Notes: generated by a model from the sequence alone, not told the origin. A DNA stretch of 64,000 nucleotides from Streptococcus sp. WB01_FAA12 (GCF_012843315.1 NZ_JABAEX010000009.1:1-64000); one strand, 5' to 3'. Counted from the stretch's first letter, positions 39,267 through 48,198 are shown. Numbers and translations are program-made.

Positions 39267-40956
39267 AACTTGTTTCAATTTTATTGATGTATATTTCAAC
39301 CGTCGTTCCTTTTGAAGGGGCAGAGTCGATCTTCATCTGATAGTTTTCGCCAAAATGAAGTTTGAGCCGTTGATCGACATTTTGAAGACCAACTCCCCCA
39401 CGTTTGAGGTTACTCTGACTACTATCACCAACATCTTGGAAGCCAACTCCATCATCCTCAATGCGGATGACTAGTCCTGAATCCTTTTTCTGGACAGAGA
39501 CTTTAATATGGCCCTGACCTTCCTTTTCCTTGATGCCATGATAAAGAGCATTTTCTACTAGAGGTTGCAACACCAACTTGGGTAAGACTAGGTTACCAAA
39601 AGCAGGATCTTCATCAATCTCATACTCCAGCTTATCACCATAGCGTTGTTTCTGGATAAAGAGGTACTGGCGGACATGATTGATTTCATCAGAAAGAGAA
39701 ATCAAATCCTTTCCTTGATTAAGCGCCAAGCGGAAATAGGTTGCCAAGGACTTGGTCACCTGAACCACTCGCTGACTATCCTGAAATTCAGCCATCCAGA
39801 TGATAGTGTCCAAAGTATTGTAGAGGAAATGGGGGTTAATCTGGCTTGACAATGCTTGAAGTTCATACTGCCGGGTCGCTTCTTCCTGCCTGTGCACATC
39901 TGCCATCAGCTGATCAATCTGATCCAACATGGCATTAAACTGGCGAGTCACTTCTCTCAGTTCATAGGCGCCAGCTTCCTTAGCACGAAGATTTTGAGCA
40001 CCAGAAGCAATTTCCAGCATGGTTTCTCTCAGGTCCTTCAAAGGCGCAATCCAGCGTTTGAGACTGAACCACACCAAGCAGAGACAGGCAAGAAGAGATA
40101 AGGCACTAGCAGCAAGCAAGGTCCACATGAGTTGACTCCGAACCTGATCTAACTTCTCCAGTGAAGACACGCCTATAACCGTCCAATCTGTTCCTGCAAT
40201 CTTTTCCTGACTGACGTAGGATTGATGATCCAGCGTATAGCCCTGCCCCGTCTCGATGTAGGGTTTCATGGCCTCCATTTCGCTAGACGAACTATAAACT
40301 GTACGTTTAGGATGGTAGACAAATTCATGCTTTTCATTGATAATGAAGGCAAAACCCTGCTGACCCAACTGGAGTTGGTTGAGATAGGCTTCCAGAGTTT
40401 CATAGGAAATATCCAAGCGAAGCACACCAAGATTGGCTCCCTTTGCATCAACAAGTTCCTGAGTGACAGAAATAACCCACTGACTATCCGATTTACGAGC
40501 TGGGGTTAAAACTGGCTTAGCTCCCTGATGAATAGCCTTTTGGTACCAATCCTCAGCCATCATATCTGAGGAAGTTTTCATCTGCACACTGTCATCTGTA
40601 GAAATAACCTGACCAGATTTGGTTACCAGTACCATCGTTTTCAAGTCTTGGTCAGCCTTTAAGATGGTCAAAAACAGATCTCGGATTTCCTTGACCTTGT
40701 CTTGACTAGGATTCTCAGCATAGGCTAGGACATTCTTCTGCTGGGTCAAACTGGTAGAGGTGGTTTCTAATTTTTTGATATAAGACTGAATAAAGTGGCT
40801 AGTTTGGCTAATGGTCGTTTGGCTATTGCCCTCAATAGTGGCCTCAATGGCTGATGAACTCGATTGATAGTAGAAAGTCCCAACCAGAGCTAGGAGAATG
40901 AGAAAGACCAGAAAGATGGAAATAACCATTCTGACTAAAAGAGAAGAACGCTTCAT
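39265..40956 (-). CDS. YesM-like sensor histidine kinase
   Basis: The 563-aa membrane sensor has helices at about 8-30 and 277-298 around a ~245-aa extracellular dCache-like domain. HAMP follows, then a HisKA_7TM/YesM-type segment with phospho-acceptor H376 in SSQINPHFLYNTLD and a C-terminal ATPase (VENALYHGIKEKEG, EDDGVGF, GGVGLQNVDQRL). Its start overlaps the regulator stop as ATGA. In pneumococci the equivalent pair neighbours the zmpB protease gene, which is absent here. The signal is unknown. Confidence 0.9.
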   Translation of the reverse strand: MKRSSLLVRMVISIFLVFLILLALVGTFYYQSSSSAIEATIEGNSQTTISQTSHFIQSYIKKLETTSTSLTQQKNVLAYAENPSQDKVKEIRDLFLTILKADQDLKTMVLVTKSGQVISTDDSVQMKTSSDMMAEDWYQKAIHQGAKPVLTPARKSDSQWVISVTQELVDAKGANLGVLRLDISYETLEAYLNQLQLGQQGFAFIINEKHEFVYHPKRTVYSSSSEMEAMKPYIETGQGYTLDHQSYVSQEKIAGTDWTVIGVSSLEKLDQVRSQLMWTLLAASALSLLACLCLVWFSLKRWIAPLKDLRETMLEIASGAQNLRAKEAGAYELREVTRQFNAMLDQIDQLMADVHRQEEATRQYELQALSSQINPHFLYNTLDTIIWMAEFQDSQRVVQVTKSLATYFRLALNQGKDLISLSDEINHVRQYLFIQKQRYGDKLEYEIDEDPAFGNLVLPKLVLQPLVENALYHGIKEKEGQGHIKVSVQKKDSGLVIRIEDDGVGFQDVGDSSQSNLKRGGVGLQNVDQRLKLHFGENYQMKIDSAPSKGTTVEIYINKIETS

Positions 40957-41690
40957 CGGCCTTCTCCCTTCTTAAACTGACGAGGTGTCACACCTGCAAT
41001 CTGTTTAAAACGTTGGGTAAAATAGTTCATATCTTCAAAACCAACCTTCTCAGCGATCTCGTAAATCTTTAAATCTGTTGTCAAGAGCAAGAGCTTGGCT
41101 TGTTTGACACGCTCTCTCACCAGGTAATCCTGAAAAGGCAGCCCCAACTCTTTCTTAATTAAGGAACTCAAATAAGTCGGACTAAAACCTAGGTCACTGG
41201 CCAAAGACTTCAAACTAAACTGACTGTCAGCTAGATGGGACTGGATCTTCTGGGCCATATTTCCCTCAAACTTATCGGTCAGTAAATCTTGTAACTGTTC
41301 TTCTCTTTCTTCCTTGTCTAGTTTTTGCTTGATTTTCCCCAACATTTCCTCAATATCCTGACGAGAAAAGGGTTTGAGCAGATAGTCATCTACACCGAGT
41401 TTGACAGCAGACAAGGCATAATCAAAATCATCGTAACCCGTCAAAAATACCAGATGCACCTGAGGATAGGTTTCTCGTACCAGACTGGCCAACTGGATGC
41501 CATTTAGCTGAGGCATATTGATATCAGTTAAAATGATATCTGGCACCTGCTTTTGAATCAAGTCCCAAGCCTGTCTTCCATTTTCAGCCTGACCGATGAT
41601 TTCCATATCGTAGGCTGCTACATTGACCAGCTTGGTCAAGCCTTGTCTTACCAGATACTCATCTTCTACGATTAAGATTGTGTAGGTCAT
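40953..41690 (-). CDS. YesN-like response regulator with AraC output
   Basis: The 245-aa protein has a receiver domain with D56 in DIILTDINMP and a C-terminal AraC/XylS helix-turn-helix (about 145-245; LASDLGFSPTYLSSLIKKEL and IAEKVGFEDMNYFTQRFK). I use the ATG at 41690 because AAGGAG lies just upstream; the GTG at 41708 includes that ribosome site. It is the first gene of the pair. Confidence 0.9.
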   Translation of the reverse strand: MTYTILIVEDEYLVRQGLTKLVNVAAYDMEIIGQAENGRQAWDLIQKQVPDIILTDINMPQLNGIQLASLVRETYPQVHLVFLTGYDDFDYALSAVKLGVDDYLLKPFSRQDIEEMLGKIKQKLDKEEREEQLQDLLTDKFEGNMAQKIQSHLADSQFSLKSLASDLGFSPTYLSSLIKKELGLPFQDYLVRERVKQAKLLLLTTDLKIYEIAEKVGFEDMNYFTQRFKQIAGVTPRQFKKGEGR

Positions 41691-41719
41691 GCTCTGCTCC
41701 TTTACCACTTACTAGTATC

Positions 41720-41728
41720 AGTATAGCA
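41720..41728 (-). promoter_or_regulatory. Extended -10 of the two-component operon
   Basis: The minus strand reads TGCTATACT, 29 nt before the regulator ATG and just past the msrAB stop. Confidence 0.6.
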
Positions 41729-41760
41729 AAATTCTCCTCTAACTGCTTAGGAAAGACTTC

Positions 41761-42873
41761 TTAATCTACATAATCTAGTAAATAAGCGTAGCCTTTTTCT
41801 GCCATTTGGTCTTTGGGAATAAAGCGGATAGAGAGACTATTGATACAGTAGCGCAAGCCCCCCTTGTCCTGAGGTCCATCTGTAAAAACATGACCAAGGT
41901 GAGAATCTCCAACTCTGCTCCGCACTTCCATACGCGTCATATTGTAAGACTTATCTTCCTTGTAGGTGGCAACATCTGGACTAATTGGTTGGGTGAAACT
42001 AGGCCAGCCACAACCAGACTCAAACTTATCCTTTGATGAAAAGAGGGGTTCGCCAGTTGCCACATCCACATAGATACCAGATTCAAATTTATCCCAGTAG
42101 CGATTTGAAAAAGCTCGTTCTGTTTGATTTTTCTGAGTAACTGCATACTCCTCAGGTGACAAGGTCTTTTTCAATTCTTCATCGCTTGGTTTAGGATATT
42201 TGCTGGCATCAATGACAGGATAGGCTGCCTGATTGACATTGATATGACAGTAACCATTTGGATTTTTCTTGAGGTAGTCTTGGTGATAGTCCTCAGCCAC
42301 CACAAAATTCTTCAAGGCCTCCTTTTCAACTGCCAGAGGTTGGTCATATTTTTTAGCAACTTCATCAAAGACTTGGTTGATTACTTCCAAATCCTTATCA
42401 TCTGTGTAATAAACACCAGTACGATACTGGGTCCCCACATCATTTCCTTGTTTATTTTTGCTGGTTGGATTGATAATGCGGAAGTAATGAAGCAGAATTT
42501 CCTTGAGGGAAATTTGATTGGCATCATAGGTGACATGGACAGTCTCCGCATGTCCTGTTTGGTTAATCAATTCGTACTTGGTTGTTTCCCCTCTTCCGTT
42601 TGCATAGCCTGAAACGGCATCGGTTACTCCAGACACGCGTGAGAAGTATTCCTCCACTCCCCAGAAACATCCCCCAGCTAGATAAATTTCGTGCAAGTCT
42701 GCGTCTTTACTCACTTCTGTTTTTTTCACTGTTTTTCCTCCTTGGCTAACTGACGCTTTCTCAATTTGCGAGCTGTCTGTCTGCCCTGCATTTCGCATCA
42801 ATAGAAAATAGAAACCGGTTATGGCTAGGAGAATGACCCCTGCCAAGACAAAAAGTTTTACTTTATCATTCAT
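41761..42873 (-). CDS. msrAB: Membrane-anchored methionine sulfoxide reductase MsrA-MsrB
   Basis: It repairs both sulfoxide epimers in surface proteins. An N-terminal anchor (about 5-25) is followed by MsrA with GGCFWG (C69) and then MsrB with SGCGWPSF and the catalytic RYCINSLS near the end. At 370 aa it matches the pneumococcal MsrAB2 type. Electrons should come from the adjacent lipoprotein thioredoxin, itself recharged by CcdA. It starts 9 nt after that gene. Confidence 0.94.
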   Translation of the reverse strand: MNDKVKLFVLAGVILLAITGFYFLLMRNAGQTDSSQIEKASVSQGGKTVKKTEVSKDADLHEIYLAGGCFWGVEEYFSRVSGVTDAVSGYANGRGETTKYELINQTGHAETVHVTYDANQISLKEILLHYFRIINPTSKNKQGNDVGTQYRTGVYYTDDKDLEVINQVFDEVAKKYDQPLAVEKEALKNFVVAEDYHQDYLKKNPNGYCHINVNQAAYPVIDASKYPKPSDEELKKTLSPEEYAVTQKNQTERAFSNRYWDKFESGIYVDVATGEPLFSSKDKFESGCGWPSFTQPISPDVATYKEDKSYNMTRMEVRSRVGDSHLGHVFTDGPQDKGGLRYCINSLSIRFIPKDQMAEKGYAYLLDYVD

Positions 42874-42882
42874 AGCCTTTCT

Positions 42883-43446
42883 CTACCCCATTTCTTTCAA
42901 TTCTTTTAAAATCATATCCTTATCCATAAAACCTGGTTGCGTTTTGACCAGCTTGCCTTCCTTGTCTATAAAGGCTTGAGTCGGATAAGAACGGACACCA
43001 TAACTTTCCAAGAGTTTACCTGATGGATCAATTAGAACTGGGAAATTTTTATAATCCAATCCCTTGTACCAATTCTTAAAGTCCGCTTCAGATTGCTCCC
43101 CCTTGTGTCCAGGAGACACCACTGTCAAGACCACATAGTCATCACCAGCTTCTTTAGCAATTTCATCCGTATCTGGAAGACTGGCTAGACAGATGGAACA
43201 CCAAGAAGCCCAGAATTTGAGATAAACTTTCTTGCCCTTGTAATCAGACAAACGATAGGTCTTGCCATCTACACCTGTCAGTTCAAAATCAGCGACTTCC
43301 TGACCTTTAGTCGCAGTTTTCGAACTAACTTGTTCTGTTTTGGATTGCTCCTTCATAGTAGACTCGTCTGACATGTTTTTAGCCGAACAGGCTGCCAAGC
43401 AACAAATTGAGCCTACTCCAAGGAGACATGTTTGCCATTTTTTCAT
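42883..43446 (-). CDS. Lipoprotein thioredoxin-like reductant of MsrAB
   Basis: The ATG at 43446 follows a GAGAGG-type site and gives a lipoprotein signal with lipobox LAAC (C20). A TlpA-like thioredoxin fold follows, with active site WCSIC (C83, C86). It sits outside the membrane between CcdA and MsrAB in the electron path and matches pneumococcal Etrx1 in context. The longer frame from 43467 would begin inside the ccdA end. Confidence 0.92.
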   Translation of the reverse strand: MKKWQTCLLGVGSICCLAACSAKNMSDESTMKEQSKTEQVSSKTATKGQEVADFELTGVDGKTYRLSDYKGKKVYLKFWASWCSICLASLPDTDEIAKEAGDDYVVLTVVSPGHKGEQSEADFKNWYKGLDYKNFPVLIDPSGKLLESYGVRSYPTQAFIDKEGKLVKTQPGFMDKDMILKELKEMG

Positions 43447-43459
43447 TTCTTTTTCCTCT

Positions 43460-44170
43460 CTATTCAAATAATGTAGTCAAAATGGAAGCATTTCCCAAAA
43501 GCACCAAAATTCCCATTACGATAATGAGCAAACCACCCACTTTTTTGAGGGTTCCGAGATAAGGATGAAGTTTTCGGAAATGTCTCAAAATATAGCTGGA
43601 GGCGAAAGCTAGAACCAAAAATGGTAGTGCCAAACCCAACGTATAGACTAACATGAGACCAGCACCCTGCCAAGCTCCTGAACCACCTGAAGCCGCCAAG
43701 GCTAAAACAGACCCCAGAACTGGCCCCACACATGGCGTCCAAGCAAAACTAAAGGTCAACCCCAGTAAAAATGCCTGACTATAGCCGTTACCCTTTTTTC
43801 CCTGTCTCTTTAGTTGTAGCCTTCTTTCCTTGTAGAGCCCCTGCAAATGTAAAACTTCCATCTGGTGTAAGCCCAAGAGGATAATAACCGCACCCGTCAC
43901 ATACTGAAACCAAGAAGCATACAGCAAATTGCCTAAAAAACCAGCTCCATAGCCCAGTAAGATAAAGATAAAAGAAATTCCCGCTATAAAGGCTAGAGTC
44001 CGCAATAAACTAACAAGTGAGATTGAAAATTTTTTGCTAGAAGCCTGAGCACCATTCTTATCATCCAACAAGACTCCTGCATAGACCGGTAACAAAGGTA
44101 AAATACAAGGAGAAAAGAAGGAAAGAATTCCAGCAAGAAAAACACTGATAAAAAAGAATACATTGTCCAT
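43460..44170 (-). CDS. ccdA: Thiol electron carrier CcdA
   Basis: The 236-aa membrane protein has about six helices and the two redox cysteines in FFSPCILPLLPVY and WTPCVGPVLGS. It carries reducing power across the membrane to the surface thioredoxin. It is the first gene of the ccdA-thioredoxin-msrAB operon. Confidence 0.93.
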   Translation of the reverse strand: MDNVFFFISVFLAGILSFFSPCILPLLPVYAGVLLDDKNGAQASSKKFSISLVSLLRTLAFIAGISFIFILLGYGAGFLGNLLYASWFQYVTGAVIILLGLHQMEVLHLQGLYKERRLQLKRQGKKGNGYSQAFLLGLTFSFAWTPCVGPVLGSVLALAASGGSGAWQGAGLMLVYTLGLALPFLVLAFASSYILRHFRKLHPYLGTLKKVGGLLIIVMGILVLLGNASILTTLFE

Positions 44171-44202
44171 ATCTTTTCACTCTTCTTTCTTTTGATAAGT
44201 CT

Positions 44203-44208
44203 ATTATA
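44203..44208 (-). promoter_or_regulatory. -10 of the ccdA operon
   Basis: A perfect TATAAT on the minus strand about 33 nt before ccdA. The -35 is weak. Confidence 0.45.
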
Positions 44209-44284
44209 ATTCCCAAGTCTAAGAAAAAACAGGGACAATGATAGGGAAAAATAGGAATTTAATCAGCTTATTTAGAAATCTTGC

Positions 44285-44311
44285 ACAAAAAAGCCAGACA
44301 AGGTCTGACTT
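44285..44311 (-). terminator. Terminator of the lost acetyltransferase gene
   Basis: GTCAGAC and GTCTGGC pair, with TTTTTTG following on the minus strand. It lies past the stop of the GNAT remnant and still marks its former end. The interval 44209-44284 is empty. Confidence 0.65.
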
Positions 44312-44336
44312 TGATGGAAACGGAAAAGAAAATTCA

Positions 44337-44488
44337 CTACTCTTCTCTGCTTATCTGATAATAAATTAGGTCCGCAACGTAGTCTTTTCTCTCCACACCA
44401 TTGGTAACCGTCTTAAGATAGGACATCCCCGCCTTTTCCATCACACGACCTGAAGCTGGGTTGAGACTGGCATGACGACGAGGATTAC
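44337..44488 (-). pseudogene. C-terminal remnant of a GNAT acetyltransferase
   Basis: The minus strand encodes RHASLNPASGRVMEKAGM and then a tail ending ADLIYYQISREE before TAG. NPASgRVmEKaGM is the conserved C-terminal signature of RimJ/RimL-like N-acetyltransferases. The rest of the gene (about two thirds) is missing, and the frame runs into the other remnant at about 44485. Confidence 0.8.
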
Positions 44489-44704
44489 CGTTACGTCGTT
44501 CTATTTTACAAGACCGAACACTTTACTGGCGAGCTCCAATCTTCAGATGAAGGAAAGGTATGGTGGGAAGAGTTAGAAAATCTATCTCATCTAAAACTGG
44601 CAACTAAGGATATGTCTGATATGCTTCGTGTTTTTTTGGAAGATGATCTCAGTGAATTCTTCTACTATAAAGACGACGAAGACTGGCTTTATGATTTGAA
44701 GTAA
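44483..44704 (+). pseudogene. C-terminal remnant of a NUDIX hydrolase
   Basis: The plus strand encodes DYRYVVLFYKTEHFTGELQS, then an EGKVWWEELENLSHLKLAT-like segment and the tail DDEDWLYDLK before TAA. This looks like the end of a MutT/NUDIX protein. The start and the Nudix box are absent. It abuts the GNAT remnant, so both lost their 5' halves together. Confidence 0.7.
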
Positions 44705-44735
44705 AAAATAGGCTAGGAAATTCCTAGCCTATTTA
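44705..44735. terminator. Bidirectional terminator between the NUDIX remnant and the MerR gene
   Basis: AATAGGCTAGGAA pairs with its complement, with A/T runs on both sides. It ends the MerR gene on the minus strand and overlaps its stop codon. Confidence 0.85.
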
Positions 44736-45473
44736 TTCTGCATTTGTCTGAACGTAAGCCGCAATGACATCTGACGTGTACCGGGCTGTTCCAGAACCAA
44801 ACTTGTCAATGTTTTCCTTAAACTCTGGGTTGTAGACGTAGCCTTTACCGATATGACCGAAGACTTCAATAGAGCAGTCAAATCCATAAGTACGAATGGC
44901 TTGCAAGAGCTTAGCTGCTTGCTCTTGGTTTTCAACTGCTGTTTCAGGCAGACCAGCTTGAAGATTTTGTGCCAAGGCTTGAAAAACTTGGTTAAAGGCA
45001 GTCGTAGCCTCGTCTTCGCGGCCTTTTTGGCGCTCGAGAGCCTGATCCATGACTTCTTGTCCATATTTCTCTACTGCTTCTTGGTGATATTTTTGATTGT
45101 CTTGATAGCTAAATCCAGTGAATTTTTCCTCAATCGTCATTTTTCTTTCTCCTTTTTGTTCTTGAATGGTTTTTTGCAAGGTGGAAATCAAGGTATCCAG
45201 ATGTTGCCTTTCTCGAGTTAGATAGTCCAACTGCCTGGTCAAATGGGGCAATAAATCTGTCCTTTCTTCCTTTAATAGCTCTGCTATTTTTTCTAAAGAA
45301 AAGCCTAGATACTTGTAATACAGAATGACTTGAAGCCGTTCCAAATCCTCCTGACTGTAGGTTCGATAGCCGTTTTCCGACTTTAAAGGGATCAAGAGTC
45401 CTATCTTGTCATAGTGGTGCAGGGTCTTGACAGAGACACCTGAAAGCTGCGCAGCTTCTTTTATATGGTACAT
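44733..45473 (-). CDS. MerR-family regulator, TipA-like with TipAS domain
   Basis: The 246-aa protein begins MYHIKEAAQLSGVSVKTLHH, a MerR winged helix. A coiled-coil linker (about 75-115) and a C-terminal TipAS ligand-binding domain follow (KFTGFSYQDNQKYHQEAVEK; YTSDVIAAYVQ). Such proteins bind hydrophobic or thiopeptide-type drugs and activate their own promoter. The ATG at 45473 follows AGGAGG. The promoter at 45600 is separated from the gene by a BOX element. Confidence 0.9.
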   Translation of the reverse strand: MYHIKEAAQLSGVSVKTLHHYDKIGLLIPLKSENGYRTYSQEDLERLQVILYYKYLGFSLEKIAELLKEERTDLLPHLTRQLDYLTRERQHLDTLISTLQKTIQEQKGERKMTIEEKFTGFSYQDNQKYHQEAVEKYGQEVMDQALERQKGREDEATTAFNQVFQALAQNLQAGLPETAVENQEQAAKLLQAIRTYGFDCSIEVFGHIGKGYVYNPEFKENIDKFGSGTARYTSDVIAAYVQTNAE

Positions 45474-45485
45474 GATTTCCTCCTT

Positions 45486-45590
45486 ATACTCAATGAAAAT
45501 CAAAGAGCAAACTAGGAAGCTAGCCGCAGGCTGTACTTGAGTACGGTAAGGCGACGCTGACGTGGTTTGAATTTGATTTTCGAAGAGTAT
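45486..45590. repeat. BOX element (boxA-boxC, no boxB), copy 2
   Basis: It is identical over 105 bp to the copy at 31993. It lies in the 5' leader of the MerR gene, between its promoter (45600-45630) and its ribosome site. Confidence 0.9.
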
Positions 45591-45599
45591 TACATTGAT

Positions 45600-45630
45600 A
45601 GTATAACCCCTCCCCTTAGGTCAGAGTCAA
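45600..45630 (-). promoter_or_regulatory. MerR-type promoter with 19-bp spacer
   Basis: TTGACT (45625-45630), a 19-bp spacer containing CCTAAGGGGAGGGG, and TATACT (45600-45605). A 19-bp spacer is the mark of promoters twisted open by MerR activators, so this is probably an autoregulated promoter. Confidence 0.7.
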
Positions 45631-45691
45631 GCGTTTTTGCGAAAATTTTTTAATTTTTTGAGAAAGGTGTGAAAACTTGAAAATGGTTTTC

Positions 45692-45720
45692 TTGACAGAC
45701 ATTAGAAAACATGATAGGAT
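45692..45720 (+). promoter_or_regulatory. Promoter of the SNF transporter gene
   Basis: Consensus TTGACA (45692-45697), a 17-nt spacer and TAGGAT (45715-45720), with TG at the extended position. Confidence 0.7.
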
Positions 45721-45745
45721 AGTCAAGTCTATCAATCAAACAGAA

Positions 45746-45802
45746 GGCTCATAAAGAGCCATTGAGAGAAGGCTATTTGACAACTCAAGTAGCCTTTTCT
45801 TA
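45746..45802 (+). promoter_or_regulatory. Leader with hairpin and terminator-like attenuator
   Basis: A GGCTC-ATAAA-GAGCC hairpin (45746-45760) is followed by a 12-pair hairpin (AAGGCTA...TTGA with TCAA...TAGCCTT, 45769-45796) and TTTTCTTATTTT, all between the promoter and the transporter gene. The second hairpin has the shape of an intrinsic terminator inside a leader, so premature termination could control the gene. I do not recognise a known riboswitch. Confidence 0.55.
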
Positions 45803-45830
45803 TTTTGAAAAAGGAGATCGGAGTTTAACT

Positions 45831-47171
45831 ATGTCAGAAAAATCACAATGGGGCTCGAAACTTGGCTTTATTCTAGCATCTGCTGGCTCAGCCATCGGGC
45901 TTGGTGCCGTTTGGAAGTTTCCTTACATGACTGCTGCCAACGGCGGTGGAGGCTTTTTACTGGTCTTTCTCATTTCTACCATTTTAATCGGTTTCCCACT
46001 CCTGCTGGCTGAGTTTGCCCTTGGCCGTAGCGCTGGCGTTTCCGCTATCAAAACCTTTGGAAAACTTGGCAACAATAACAAGTACAACTTTATCGGTTGG
46101 ATTGGTGCCTTTGCCCTCTTTATCCTCCTATCCTTTTACAGTGTTATTGGAGGATGGATTCTAGTCTATCTGGGTATTGAGTTTGGGAAATTGTTCCAGC
46201 TTGGTGGAACGGGTGATTATGCTCAGTTATTTACTTCAATCATTTCAAATCCAGCCATTGCCCTAGGAGCTCAAGCTGCCTTTATCTTATTGAATATCTT
46301 TATTGTATCACGTGGTGTTCAAAAAGGGATTGAAAGAGCCTCAAAGGTTATGATGCCCCTGCTCTTTATCATCTTTGTCGTGATCATTGGGCGCTCTCTC
46401 AGCTTGCCAAATGCCATGGAAGGCGTTCTTTACTTCCTCAAACCAGACTTTTCAAAACTAACTAGCGCTGGTCTCCTCTATGCTCTGGGACAATCTTTTT
46501 TTGCCCTCTCACTAGGAGTGACAGCCATGCTGACCTATGCGTCCTACTTGGACAAGAAAACCAATCTGGTCCAGTCAGGGATTTCCATCGTAGCCATGAA
46601 TATCTCTGTGTCCATCATGGCGGGACTAGCCATTTTCCCAGCCATGTCAGCTTTCAACATCCAGTCTGAAGGTGGCCCTAGTCTCCTCTTTATCGTCTTG
46701 CCTCAACTCTTTGACAAGATGCCTTTTGGAACTATTTTCTACATCCTCTTCCTCTTGCTCTTCCTCTTTGCGACGGTCACTTCTTCTGTCGTGATGCTGG
46801 AAATCAATGTGGGCAATATCACCAATCAAGACAACAGCAAGCGGGCTAAGTGGAGTGCCATTTTAGGAATCTTGACCTTTGTTTTCGGAATTCCTTCAGC
46901 CCTATCTTACGGTGTCATGGCGGATGTTCACATCTTTGGTAAGACTTTCTTTGATGCTATGGACTTCTTGGTTTCCAATCTCCTTATGCCCTTTGGTGCC
47001 CTCTGCCTTTCTCTCTTTACTGGCTACATCTTTAAGAAAATACTTGCCCAGGAGGAACTACATCTTGATGAAAGAGCATGGAAACAGGGACTTTTCCAAG
47101 TCTGGCTCTTCCTTCTTCGTTTCATCATTCCTATCATCATCATCGTGGTCTTTATTGCCCAGTTTATGTAA
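45831..47171 (+). CDS. Sodium-dependent SNF-family transporter
   Basis: The 446-aa product is a neurotransmitter:sodium symporter (LeuT fold). It starts MSEKSQWGSKLGFILASAGS, the conserved first helix (GSKLGFILASAGSAIGLGAVWKFPY-type, binding sodium and substrate), and has about eleven helices. Bacterial members import amino acids. The ATG at 45831 has GGAG 7 nt upstream; the frame from 45762 includes the attenuator and has no ATG. It is monocistronic. Confidence 0.93.
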   Translation: MSEKSQWGSKLGFILASAGSAIGLGAVWKFPYMTAANGGGGFLLVFLISTILIGFPLLLAEFALGRSAGVSAIKTFGKLGNNNKYNFIGWIGAFALFILLSFYSVIGGWILVYLGIEFGKLFQLGGTGDYAQLFTSIISNPAIALGAQAAFILLNIFIVSRGVQKGIERASKVMMPLLFIIFVVIIGRSLSLPNAMEGVLYFLKPDFSKLTSAGLLYALGQSFFALSLGVTAMLTYASYLDKKTNLVQSGISIVAMNISVSIMAGLAIFPAMSAFNIQSEGGPSLLFIVLPQLFDKMPFGTIFYILFLLLFLFATVTSSVVMLEINVGNITNQDNSKRAKWSAILGILTFVFGIPSALSYGVMADVHIFGKTFFDAMDFLVSNLLMPFGALCLSLFTGYIFKKILAQEELHLDERAWKQGLFQVWLFLLRFIIPIIIIVVFIAQFM

Positions 47172-47176
47172 TTATT

Positions 47177-47215
47177 AAAAAGGACTTGAGTAGTGAACTC
47201 AGGCCCTTTCTTTTT
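47177..47215. terminator. Convergent terminator between the transporter gene and manA
   Basis: AAAGGACTTGAGT pairs with ACTCAGGCCCTTT, followed by a T run on the plus strand and an A-rich flank giving T's on the minus strand. It serves both convergent genes. Confidence 0.75.
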
Positions 47216-48159
47216 TATGGATGACTAACAATCAATTCCAGACTTTGCCCTTCTAGGGTCCAAGCTTCAACATCACTTGGTAGGATAAAGTGGCTACCTT
47301 TTTGGATTGGATAGTTTTTTCCGTCAACAGTAAGCTGACCTTGACCAGCCAAGGCACTAAACAAGCTGTAGTCAGCTGTCTTTTCAAAATCAACTTTTCC
47401 AGTGATTTCCCACTTGTAAACTGCAAAGAATTCATTGGATACAAGGAGAGTGGAACTCAAGTCATCGGCCTTGATAGTCACAGGACGGCTGTTAGCAGGC
47501 TCGCCAATGTTTAAAACATCGATAGATTTTTCAAGGTGAAGTTCACGCAAGTTGCCCTTATCATCCTTGCGGTCAAAGTCATAGACACGGTAGGTGGTAT
47601 CGCTAGACTGCTGGGTTTCAAGAATCAAGATACCTGCACCGATAGCGTGCATGGTGCCACTTGGTACATAGAAGAAATCCCCAGCTTTGACTGGCACTTT
47701 TGTTAGCAAGGCATCCCAGTTCTTGTCCTCGATTTGCTGGCGGAGTTCTTCTTTTGACTTGGCATTGTGACCATAGATAATCTCTGAACCTTCCTCCGCA
47801 GCGATAATGTACCAGCACTCGGTTTTTCCAAGCTCGCCTTCGTGTTCTAGTCCATAAGCATCGTCTGGGTGCACTTGGACACTGAGCCAGTCGTTGGCAT
47901 CGAGGATTTTTGTCAATAGTGGAAATACAGGTTCTGGACGATTACCAAACAATTCACGGTGCTCCTCATACAATGTAGCCAGGTCTGTTCCTTCATAGTG
48001 GCCATTAGCCACCTTTGAAACCCCATTTGGGTGGGCTGAAATGGCCCAGTATTCGCCAATTTTTTCACTTGGAATGTCGTAACCAAACTCATCACGTAGC
48101 TTGGTCCCACCCCAGATTTTTTCTTGCATAACTGATTGTAAAAATAATGGTTCTGACAT
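47215..48159 (-). CDS. manA: Mannose-6-phosphate isomerase
   Basis: It interconverts mannose-6-P and fructose-6-P. The 314-aa class I isomerase has the zinc motif SVQVHPDD, then GKTECWYI, and DFFYVPSGTMHAIG, all intact. It has its own promoter with a perfect extended -10. Confidence 0.95.
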   Translation of the reverse strand: MSEPLFLQSVMQEKIWGGTKLRDEFGYDIPSEKIGEYWAISAHPNGVSKVANGHYEGTDLATLYEEHRELFGNRPEPVFPLLTKILDANDWLSVQVHPDDAYGLEHEGELGKTECWYIIAAEEGSEIIYGHNAKSKEELRQQIEDKNWDALLTKVPVKAGDFFYVPSGTMHAIGAGILILETQQSSDTTYRVYDFDRKDDKGNLRELHLEKSIDVLNIGEPANSRPVTIKADDLSSTLLVSNEFFAVYKWEITGKVDFEKTADYSLFSALAGQGQLTVDGKNYPIQKGSHFILPSDVEAWTLEGQSLELIVSHP

Positions 48160-48189
48160 GTCGATCTCCTGTCTGATTTTTCTCCCCTC

Positions 48190-48198
48190 ATTATAGCA
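48190..48198 (-). promoter_or_regulatory. manA extended -10
   Basis: The minus strand reads TGCTATAAT, a perfect extended -10, about 30 nt before the ATG and next to the preceding terminator. Confidence 0.7.

Noticed and set aside
44171..44336. A small gene between ccdA and the GNAT remnant
   Set aside because: Only a promoter, a terminator and AT-rich sequence are visible.
45762..45830. Longer start of the SNF transporter from 45762
   Set aside because: It needs a non-ATG start and spans the terminator-like leader.
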